A stretch of DNA of 64,000 nucleotides from Tribonema minus (taxonomy: Eukaryota; Sar; Xanthophyceae; Tribonematales; Tribonemataceae): positions 186,001 to 250,000 of the forward strand of contig JAFCMP010000014.1 of NCBI GenBank assembly GCA_017506865.1, read 5' to 3'. The position numbers and the translations under genes are program-made. Shown here piece after piece: positions 33,649 to 44,514 of the stretch. Positions within the stretch are counted from its first letter, which is position 1, and every line of letters starts with the position of its first letter. The notes beneath the pieces are model-generated. The model made no database searches. It was not told the DNA's origin and saw only the letters and a program-made list of their open reading frames with translations.

Positions 33649-35278
33649 GCCGTGCTGCGCGGCGCTGCCGCGGCCGCCGCAGGCAGCAGCAGCCTGCGCC
33701 AGCGGCGGCGGCGGCACTACATGCGCGCACGGCGCGCGTCAGCGCCGCGGCTGCACCGGCGGCGGTGCCTAGCGCTGTCCTGCGGGTAAGCAGGCGGCGC
33801 GGCTGCTGCCGCGGCGGCGGCGGCGCACGCGATTGGCCAGGACGGGGGGTACTCTGGCGGGGGTAGAGCGGTGCGGCACGCTGCCTTTGGGCACGCCGCC
33901 ACGGCGCACTGGTTTTCGTACACAGCTGAGAGTGAAGAGACCCCGTCTGCGCTGCGGCATCCCCCCCCCCCCCCCTTCCCCCCCACCTCCCCCCCCCCCC
34001 CTTCCTTCCCTTGCATTTGGCGGGGAGAGACTTGTTGTTAGTGTGAGAGGACCGCGCGCGCGCGCGGACCGCCGGGGGAGCGGGGGGGGGGTGGGGGTTT
34101 GCAGGTTTCGCTACCGCAGAAGTTGAAGTTATGGGTGCATTGAAAATGATTACTCTCAAGCTGGCTCAGGTTATAGCCTTCGTATCCGTAGGGGCTATGT
34201 TCACATGGGAGCAAATCCGTTTGTCTGGCGGCGGTCTGTCTAGTGTACCCGGTGTGCGTTGCGGGCGGATGCAAGAGCGTCCCCCTCCCCCCCCCCCAGC
34301 CCCCCCCCCCCCCCCCCCCCAAAACAATCATTTTATTTTCCGTGCGCCCCCTTGTGTACATGAATGTCAGCCGCCGACCCGCAGCCATTTTAATGGACGT
34401 GTTAGCGACAAATTTTCTCAGCACAAACATGTTGTTATGCGTGTCTGCTGTGTCCTCACCTGCTGCTGCTGCTGTGCCTCTGCGAGTGCAGTGTGTCTTT
34501 TTGCATACAAGTTACCATTTCAGTGTGTGTGTGTGTGTGTGTAGTCCTGCACTGCTGAGATGCATGCTGGTGTTGAGCGCTGCTACATTAATAACGTCTG
34601 CATTGCATTGCAGTTGCCCAAGATAGCTTGCTGCGGTGTTTTTGTGTGACATCATGTGCTCCTGTTGACCCAAGTGGAATTACTGAGAGTGACAGCGGCC
34701 ACGCTCATGCAAGGTGAGGCCCTAAAAACTGTACATAGCGTTTGGATTGTTCAAAAAATGGTCGCCTGGCGTATGCTAGTTCTCCAGGTTCAGTCCTGAC
34801 TGAGCAAGGTGGCCCAGCTCACGAATTGAATGCAAGTGTGTGTCTTGAAAACTGCTTCTTGCAATGTAAAGCACGGTTTTCGCCTGCTCACAACTGGCTG
34901 TATTTCTGATGGAAGTACCACAGTAATGGCCGATGAGCATGGGAGCAGCAAGCGGCAAGTGTGGCAACCGTCACTGGGCAAAAAGCATGCACGGACGCAA
35001 TTGCTGTCAGCATCACATGCGACCACACGCCATTCGATTTGTGCATTTTCAACACATAGTGCTGCTTGCAGAGACACACGGCGTTGCCATGGCAAGCTTT
35101 CACAGTGCCGACTTGCCCCACCATGCACACCCATTCTCGCCCCGCCTGCCTGGGGGGGCCTTCCATGACACATGGAAACCGACTGGCGACACACACGCAA
35201 CACCCATGCATCAGCCGCTGCCGCGACCAATCTGCACAAATACGCTCGTCATCGGCTACATCCGGACGATGGCTGCTG
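33649..35278. other. Convergent 3' spacer between GT2 copy B and the TPR gene
   Basis: This 1.6-kb stretch lies between two stop codons on opposite strands. It includes C-rich tracts (around 33961-34008 and 34280-34320) and a short GT microsatellite near 34524-34543. I recognise no gene in it. An open frame at 34830-35289 has no domain character. Confidence 0.5.
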
Positions 35279-38200
35279 CTATTCTATAACCTGGACTGCA
35301 TCACTCATGCCGCCGCCGCCACCACCACCATCACCACTGCCACCAACGCCGCCGCCGCCGCCGCCACTGCCCCTGTTCAGCCAGTGCGTGAGCACCATGA
35401 CGTCAAGTGCGTAGAGCTGCGCCGGCGGCACCTCCAGACCGCATCCCCCCTGCGCTCTCCGCGCAGCAGCAGCGGCGGCGGCGGCGGCGGCAGCAGCGGC
35501 GGCGGCGGCGGCCTTGCACTGCCGCGCCTCGCGCAGCCGCGCCGCGTACACGTCCACGTCGGACTCTGTGCGAGAGCGCACGCGCAATAGACATACGAGA
35601 GTCAGGGCGATGCTGCTCGTGTGCTCAGCGCTGAGCGTTGCTGCTTTGGCTGCTCATTGGCTGAGCGATGCGACAGCGCAAGGGCACGGACCAAGTGCGC
35701 ATGCGTCTGAGTGCACATATGCTGCCTCCAGCTGCGCGCTGCTGCGCCGCGCGCGGCTGCAGCGCTGCGCCGCGCCGCGCGCCGCCGCCGCCGCCTCCGC
35801 GGCATCGTGTGCCTGCCCAGCGCCAGACTCCAAGAGATGGTGTGAGGGGTAGGGTGCATGCGCGGCAACTGGCTGTATGTTGGGAAGAGTCTGATCAGTG
35901 CAGCGGCAGCGCACGTACGCCTCGGTGCAGTCGGAAGTGCCGCGATCATGAACGATTGGACGGTTGAAATGCGCCTGTGGCGCAGCGCTGCGCTGCGAAT
36001 GGGCATGTGGGGGGCAGTGCGCGCAGCGCAAAGCGTGCACGGAAACATGCACATTGCATGTACTTCAAGAGGAGATGGGCCTACTTCCTGAGCGCACTAC
36101 TTTGGGAGTACACATTGGAAGTGTTGTATCAGAAGAATTAGCCTGAATCCAAAATCGTCATCGCAAAGTCTTCCGCTTCCAACGTCTTTCTCATCTTGGG
36201 GCAATGACGGTGAGAATGCGAGCACGCACCTTCGCCGAACGCGCGCGCGCGCAGCCACGCGCGGCACGCCGCCTCGCGCCGCCCGCCGCGCCACAGCAGC
36301 AGCGCCAGGTTGAACGCCGGTGCGACGGCGGCGGGCTCGAAGGCGAGCGCGGCGCGCAGGTGGCCGCAGGCCGCTGGCAGCAGCGCTGCGCCGCCGCAGC
36401 CGCCGCTGCTATCGCCGCCGCTGGCGCCGCCGGTGGCACCGCCGCCGCCGCTGCTGCCGCCGCCGCTGCCGCCGCCGCGCGCGGCGGCGGCCGCGGCGAG
36501 CACGAGCGCCAGCGCCACGTTGTTGTGCGCCATGCAGCGGGCGCGGCGCTGCGCAGGGGGGTGAGAGGCGAGTGCAACTGTGGCGTTGCTGTCCCTCGCA
36601 TTGCGCAATACTTGAAGTATGGAGGTGAAGATCGTGGCGTTGCTGTCCCTCGCGCTGCGCAATACTTGAAGCATGAAGGTGAACATCGTGGCGTGATTGG
36701 ACAACCAGCAACAGCCATGCGCGAACCTTTGCCGTTTGCCGCTGTTGCGCTGGGCAACGGCTGTTGCGCTGGGGGAACGAGGCGTGAAGCTCGAACTGCC
36801 GCTGCCACAACCACCCCTACCTCTCACCGCAAGGGACATGGTCTACAGACTGCAAAAGTGCACAAGTGACAGCGGCGTGCGCCGCGGGGGAGCTGCGGCA
36901 ACGCGTGTCGCAGTTGCCGACGGGTGGCAACTTCAAGCGCACGGGCGCGCAGCGCCCCATGTTCAGCGCTGCCCCTGCAGCCACGTGCCAGCGCCCGCAA
37001 CGGACTTGCCGACATGTCATCATCTTCTGCGCCCCCGGCGTGAGCGTCGCCTACCTACGCGCGCTTGCGAGGGGGGGGGGGGGCGCCAGCCCTGCTGCGT
37101 TGCCGCTACGTGTCCCCGCAACAATCAACCAGCTCGTTCATTACTGGCGACTTCCAAATGTATACAAATCGTATTTTCCCGAAGCAAAGCGCCACACACC
37201 TGTGCAGCCGACATATCGTCACCCTCCGCGCCCCCGCCGTGCGCGCCGCCCACCCGCGCGCGCTTGCGAGGGGGCGGCGGCGCCAGCCCGCCTGCGCCGC
37301 CGCCGCGCGCCGCCGCCGCCGCCGCCGCGGGCGCGCCGCCTGGCACGCTGACGCGGCGCCGCTGCAGCACGGCCAGGGCTGCGCGCAGCGAAGCACCGGC
37401 TTTGTGTCAGCGATCAACTGGGCATCGGCCAGCGCGGAAAGATGGCAGAGCACGCCCGGTCGACTTTTGCGAAGGTGCCGGAGGCAGCGCCGCCGGTGTG
37501 AGTGAGATGGTGCACAGGAGAGGGCCGGCCTTTGGGTGCGCGCATCCATCCCCACAGCAGAGCACGTGTGGTCAGAGGCAACAACCTAGAGCCCTGCCAA
37601 ACTGCCGGAGGCACCGCCGCCGGTGTGAGTGAGATGGTGCACAGGAGAGGGCCTCTCGGCCTTTCGGTGCGAATCTAGCTCCGCGGCCGACGCAGGTGGC
37701 AGCGCAGCAGCGGCTGCGATTCAACGCTAGCGCCTGACATGCGATCCCTGCGCAGCATGCAAAGGACCTGTGGTGACTGATGCGGGAAACGGAGTGCTCT
37801 CCGGTTGCTGGGGCAGAAAACACGCGCTGCTGCGCTACTCGGCGTGTACGCCGCAAGCATCAGGGGTAGGGTTAAACCCTAGCACCAGGGTTACGCCGCG
37901 CCGCTGCGCCGTCACGCGGCAGCAGGTGGCGGTGCCGCACGCGACCGTGGCGCTTACTGCGCGCCCAGCATAGCAACGCCCGTCCTGCCACCATGTACTT
38001 GCTTGCCACTACACACTTACCCCTCTTTGTACACGCCAGCACTTTGTACGGCGCCTCGCCCAGGCCCACAAGCGCGTCCGCCTTGAACAGCAGCATCGCC
38101 GGATCGTCGCCGCTGCCGCCGCCGCCGCCGCCGCTGCCGCCGCCTTCACTGCCACCGCCATCGCCACCGCCACCGCTGCCGCCGCCGCCGTCAGTGCCGA

Positions 38201-41200
38201 CAGTCCCCGTGTTGCCAGGCATGGGGCCATGTGGCGGTGCTGCTGGCGGCGGCGGCGCATGATCGCGACGGAGCGCTGCGGTGGTCACGCGCAGCGCGTC
38301 CCGCGGCAGGCCGCGCTGCAGCAGCACGTACGCGTACGCCCTCTCCGCCTGCGCGCAGCAGCGCGACGCGCGCGCTCGCACCTTGGCGACTTCTTGAGGT
38401 GGAATGGGCGGCCTCGGCGCAACTGTTAGAGGAGTCGGCAGCAGCCGATGCGCCTCAAAGGTAGCTTCCTCTCGAGTTCGAACAGGGTAACAGGTAAAAA
38501 TCACAGAAGTGATTCATATCAGTGATGACGCCCCGTTGTGTGCATGCGTGCCTCCTGTCATGGCTCAGCTCTGTGACACACGCTTGTTGAGGTTTGCAGA
38601 CTGCAATGAACGACGCACCTCCGCCGCTGACGGCCCCTGCTGCCGTTCAAAGTAGCAAGTCTGCTGCGGCGCGCCGCTGCCGCCGCCGCTGCTGCCGCCT
38701 TCACCCAGAGCGCCGCCGCCGTCGCCGCCGCCGCCGCCGCCGCCGCCGCTGCAGCGGCCCAGCGCCTCCAGCATCAGCTGCGCGTACTGCGAGCGCGCGT
38801 GGCGGCAGCGAACAACATCATGCTGACGTTTTTGTCGTCGCACAGCATCAAAAAGCGTGCCGTGTCTCCATGTCTGTGGCTCAGGGCCATACATCCTTCA
38901 CCATGCATGTCGAGGACCGTAACTTCAAAACCCGATCCTGCTGCACGAGGCACTGTGCACACGGGGCACAATGATGAGTCGGTGCGTTTTGGCCCGTGCT
39001 CCCCCCCCCCCCCCCCCCCGCCAGCCAAGCGATCTGCCACATGCATACTGTGTGTGTGATAGGTACGAGTACGGGGCATGTACACACGCGCTGCTGCACG
39101 CACCACTCTCACACGCACGCCGCTGCTGCAAAACCACGTACTTCAAGAGGCAGTTACACATACTTCAACTGGGGCGTCGCACACGTACCGGCCAGTCGCG
39201 CAGCTCCATGCTCGCGCGCGCGGCGAGCCACGCGATGCGTTCCAGCGGCACCGCCGGAAGCTGAGCGCTGCCACAGAGGTGCGCGGAGCCGCTGCCGCCG
39301 TCGGGCTCAGCGGCGCCGCTGCCGCTGCTGCTGCCGTCAGCGCCGCTGCTGCAGCGCGCGCCGCCGGTGCCGCCGCCTGCGGAGGGCCGCAGCCTGAGGC
39401 GTACGTACCGCTGCTGCGACCGACAACAAGAATTCCAGGCAACGACGTGTGAGAGTGGTAGGCGCCAGCAACGAGCCAGGGCGGCGGCGGTGCTGCCATG
39501 GCATGTACGCAGGGCATGCGCGCATACTGTCGATCAAGCGCATCGCATAACGACGCACATGCCAACTGCTGACTGCTATGTATGCACAATCGCCATCTCA
39601 AAGGGGCCCTTTCTTCTTCTTCGCCGCCCCCGCGCATGTGCGCGCGCCGTTGCCAACGGCGCCGACGCCGAGGCTGTCGCTGCCTGCGCCGCGTCGGGAG
39701 CGGCGGCGCGGGGGCGGCGGCTGCAGGCGGCGCCAACATGAGCTTTTGTGGGGGGGGACTGGGGGGCGGAAGGTGGTGACGCTGAGCATATGCAGACACG
39801 GCACTGGCGTGACCGTGCCGGGGGGGGGGGGGGGGGGGGGGGGGGACGGACGGTGGCGATGCTCCGCACAGCATTAGGAGGGCCGACGTAGCGGTGATCC
39901 AGCGCACTCTTAGACCATCGCTGCCATGGATGCTAGTAGAGCGGCGCTGCGCCGCACACAGCATACGCATCATGCATACACACTTTGAAAGACGTCGTCC
40001 GTTGTAGAGAGACGCGCTGGAGCGCGCGCTGGCGCTGAGCGCTGCTGCTGCTGCTGCTTGCAAACCGCGGCTGCGACTGCCCGGGCCCAGCGGCAGAGTG
40101 AGCGCCAATGCTGGACATGACATCACAGCGAGCGCCTCAGGGTGAGGGCTGAGGTTTACCAAGCCCGACCCTGAGGCTGACCCCAAATCTCAGGTACATG
40201 GAGTTTGCCATGACCATCGCACACACGTATCCTTGGCGAAACGTGCACCGTCGCTGCACCAGTGGCGCGCGTGCGTGCAGCCGCATGCTGAGCGCTGCTG
40301 ACACGCTGCGCGCGCATCGCTGACCGCGCGCACCGCCCCCCCCCCTCTGCAGCTGCACTGTGAAACCGCAACAGCCAGAGGGCGCCGTGACTCGACGTTG
40401 CGGCACACACACGCACACCTCCGCGTTCACGCGCGCCCCACGCCGTCCCCCTAAACATTTACGTGGCCAAAAACGTTCCGTGCAAAAAACGTTTCATGCA
40501 ACCCTACACTTGACGCACCTCCTCGTTCGTGCGCGCCCCGCGCCGTCCCCCTAACTCCCCCCCCTCCATCTCCGCGGCGAGCGCAACCAGAGCGTTCCTC
40601 GCGCGTTCCCTGTCGCCGGCGCTCCAGGCGACGCACGCGCCGCCGAACGCCGCCTCCGCCGCGCACGACGGCTGCACGGACTGCGCGCGCCTGCGGCAGC
40701 GGTTACAGCGGGGTGAAACTGTCAGTCCGCTTTCAGAGCCTCGTGCCGACCAAAGCGGCGGTGGAATCAGGTTGAAAGCTGGCAGTCCGCCTTCAGAGCT
40801 CGCGCCGGCCAAGCAGAGTTGAAGTAGCCCTGCTCGCTGACCCTGCTAGAGACATCCTCTCTGAAGGGGCGGAACGCGCTTGGGTCGTGCGTTTACGTCA
40901 CGCGAGTGACATCGGTCTATGCCAGCGGGGCACGCCAGCGGGTGAGCGTGCGACGGAGCATATGGCAGCGCTCTGCGGCAGCTGAGTGCTCAACTGCCGA
41001 AAGCGACGCGCTGCGCGCATGCCCGCTGCACCCTCAGCATCGGCACATTCTCCGTACGACTTCAACAACCTCAATCACATGTGGCCTGCGCACGGGCAAC
41101 ACGCAGAGTCAGCCATGCGCGTGACGCCCCGACCGCACCGCACTGCTGCCCTGTGCATAAGCGATTCGCAGAGCCGACAACGTCCAACTTCACTGCACCT

Positions 41201-44200
41201 GAAGAGCGTCGCGGCGCCCCCGTGGCGCCCGCAGCGCAGCGCTGCGCAGCCACCGGCCGCCAGCGCACGACTTCAACAACCTCGTATCATGTTGAGCACT
41301 GCTGCCTGTGCCCGAGCAACACACAGAGTCAGCCACGCACGCAAAACTCCGACCACACCGCACCTGAACAGCGTCGCGGCGTCCCCGTGGCGCCCGCAGC
41401 GCAGCGCCGCGCAGCCGCCGGCCACCAGCGCCTGCGCGCAGCCCTGCGCCGCCGCCGCGCCCGCTGCTGCGGCGACCTCGCGCACCGCCTGCGATTGGAG
41501 TGCACGGGAGGTAGCGCGCGTGTGAGCGCGGCACGGCGCGGTCAGGGTTTGTGCAAGCGCGTGGTGCCTGTGTGCGTGTGTGTTTGAGGGGGGGGGGGGG
41601 GGGGGGAGGGGGGAGATGATGGCGCGGCGGCTGCCTGATGATCGCAGCGCGGCGACCTCGCGCATTGCATGCGGACGGAGTGCGCAGCAGGCAGCACGTG
41701 CGTGAGCGTGGCATAAATTGGTCGAGGTTCATGTAAGTGGCCGCCTGATGATGACAGGCACAAGAGAGCTCCGCACCCCGACCCCCCCAGCCCTAGGGTT
41801 AGGGTTAGACTCCAGACCTGACCCCGCGCAGGCCGGACCGCCGGATGAGCCATGTGCTGCAGGAACGGCTGCCCCGCCGTGTGACGGGGACCATGTGAGC
41901 TACCGTTCCGATACAGTTCTGGACGAAGCAGAAGCAGCGGGTCATTGAAAGGTGCGCAGGGCACGGCAGGTGCCGACGCCTGACAGAAAACACACACACA
42001 GCTCAGGAACCAACCTGTGGTGCCTCGCCACCCCCGCGGCCGCCGCCGCCGCCGTGGCCAGCAGCAGCGAGCTTGAGCTGCGCCAGGCAAGCGCGCGCCG
42101 GCGCCAGGGCGGGATCCAGCTGCACGCACTCCGCCACAGCGGAGAGGGCATCTGGAGAGCCCTCCTCTGCGGCGGGCGCGCGGGGCGGTCAATGCGTCGG
42201 AGTTTAGGGTAAGGGTTAGAGCGGGTGCGGCGCAGCGCGAGACTGGAACGCGCGCGTCGGGTGCGCTGATGCGGTGCTCTGAGCCTCTGCGTGCAGGTGC
42301 AGCGAGGGTGCGTGGGGTATGCATTGGGGGGGGGGGGGGGCGCGCGGGGGTGTGTGTGCGCAAGGCGCGTTTCAGCACAGAGCCGTCCATGTCCTGGGAA
42401 GCGGAGGGCGCGACCGGGGAGCCCTCCTCTGCGGCATGCACGACGGTTGGTGCAGCCAAGTGAGAGGGTTTGGCGTGGTGCGACGCTACATTCCACGTGC
42501 CAGATGCACTGAGCGACTGCATGCGGGTGCGGAATGCAAGCAACGCTCATGCGCGATGCAAGCAACGCTCATGCCGTGCGCGCATGCAGGGCGGCCAGAC
42601 GGGCTGCGCAAGTCGCGTTCGAGCGCAGAGCGCTGTTCGTGCCAGGGAAGCAGCAAGTGAGACGTGCAGGCTGGGAGGGGGGGGGGGGGGGGGGGGGCAT
42701 AGGATAGCACAGGCACACCGGGCGCCGCAGTGTTCCTGTGCAGAACGTTGAGGATCTGATGCGTATCACAAAAGTCCATTGGGGCGGGGGGGGGGCAGTG
42801 AGGCCACGTGAGCAGTGCGGCGCACTGGACAGCGCTGCGTCATGCGCCGAGCGCTAAGCTCGCACACACCGCAAACACGTGGCGCCTGCCATTCTACACT
42901 TGACCAGATGGTGGCATCACGCCGCGGACCAGTGCATCAGCGAAGGCGACGAGCGGCGCCTCACGTCGCTCATGGCGGTGACACAAGCATGCTCTGCAGC
43001 GCATGCTGAGTAAACACAAGCATTTCGGCAGCCTCTTTACCTAGCAGGCAGAGCGCGTGCAGCATCTTAATGACGGCCGCGTCCTGCGCGCGCGCGTTGC
43101 GAGTGGCAGCACTCCCCGCGCCGCTGGCCTGTGACAGTTACAAGAAACGGCAGTTACAGAAGGGCAGAAGTGGGCAGGGGGCGGCGATGATGCCACGCGC
43201 GTCAGCACCGGCGGTGCAGTGACGTGACAAAAGAGTTGGTGGCACAGGCCGCAGCCCCCTGCACACCGTCAACTTCAAGTGATTAGGCGACCGAAAGTCG
43301 CCGGCAGAGCAGCTACTCGGCAGACATGCATCAGAGAGTGTGCAGAAACAAACTTCTGCTCAGGCATCGGTCCACCTCCACGCGCCGTGCACAACGCGTG
43401 ACGCACTCTGCCGGTCGCTGCGCGCACGTGCGACAGCTCGTCACAGCACCCCTAATCTCGCGGCAGCAAGGCAGGCGCCCTGCTCGTATTGCGGACCCTT
43501 CGCGGCACCGGCCTGCGCCAGTCCTTGGCGAGCATCGGACCGCCGCTGTGGCGTGGTAGCGTCGCCCGACTCAGGAGAGGGGTGCTTGCGTGCGATGCGG
43601 TGCTTCACCCTGACTGCGTTCCAGCTCGTCCCTTCTTGTAACCCCCACTGACTAGCTCCGCCGCCAGCAATGCTCACCGACTGTGTGCCGTGTTTCGTTG
43701 ACACATGAACCACGCTCGCCAGCGCTGCTGGGACAGCGCTCAGGGGGAGCGGCGCGCCTAACCCAACTCCCTAAACCCTACCCCAACCCCAAGCCCTGAT
43801 GTGCGTGGAAGACGCGCGCTAGCAGCGCCCTCATGCAGCGCAACCTCATTCAGCGGACGGCCGTACTGCAAGCCCGCGCCAGCAGCAACGCCAGCCGCAG
43901 TGACGCGACGATTCCGCAGTGGCGCCCAGCACTCTCCAATGGAGCGCGCGCAGGGCCCTCTGCAGCAGCGCTCGCCAGCGCCGCCGGCGCCGGGACCCTA
44001 ACCCTAGCCTGAAGGAGCAGCATGCGGCGTTGGAGGGGGTGCGTACACTCACCAGCGCCGCCAGCGCGGCACGCGGGGAGCTCTCGGAAGCGACGCCGTC
44101 GAGCAGCGCCACAACGCGTCTGCAGCAGCAACAGCAGCGGTGGCGGCAGCAGCAGCAGCAGCAGCGGCAGCGGCGGCGCAAAGGGTCTGCGGTCAAGCAG

Positions 44201-44483
44201 CGAGCGCTAATCCCAAACGTGATGTCTGGCTCAGCTCCCCGCAGCATGTGCGTGGACGCCTGTTCACGCGCCCGCAGCAGAATAGCAGCGGCGCAGAGGA
44301 GAACCGCCTGGGCACTCGGGGCGCGGACGTGGCAAACGCGAGTGCTGCAGGCGGCGACGGCCGAGCACTGACCTGGCCTGGTGCCACTGCCCCAGCGCCA
44401 TGTCCGCGCAGCACAGCGCCCACGCCAGGCGCGTGAGCCGCCGCGCCGGCGCTGCGCCTGCGCCGGGCGCCCGCCCGCACGTG

Positions 44484-44514
<31 letters not shown>

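Noticed and set aside
32586-33866. 426-residue plus-strand open frame over GT2 copy B exon 4
   Set aside because: Wrong frame: it lacks QRLRW and the membrane helices, which are in the 32695-33648 frame.
37640-37680. Word tctcggcctttcggtgcgaatc resembling the start of U2 snRNA
   Set aside because: It is a variant of a local repeat (compare 37525-37545, ccggcctttgggtgcgc), and the branch-recognition sequence and Sm site of U2 do not follow.
43860-44008. Possible exon in the TPR gene (ALASAAAEGPARAPLES)
   Set aside because: It starts in phase after a good acceptor, but no donor in the needed phase was found, and the flanking exons join in frame without it. Left out of the model, not excluded.
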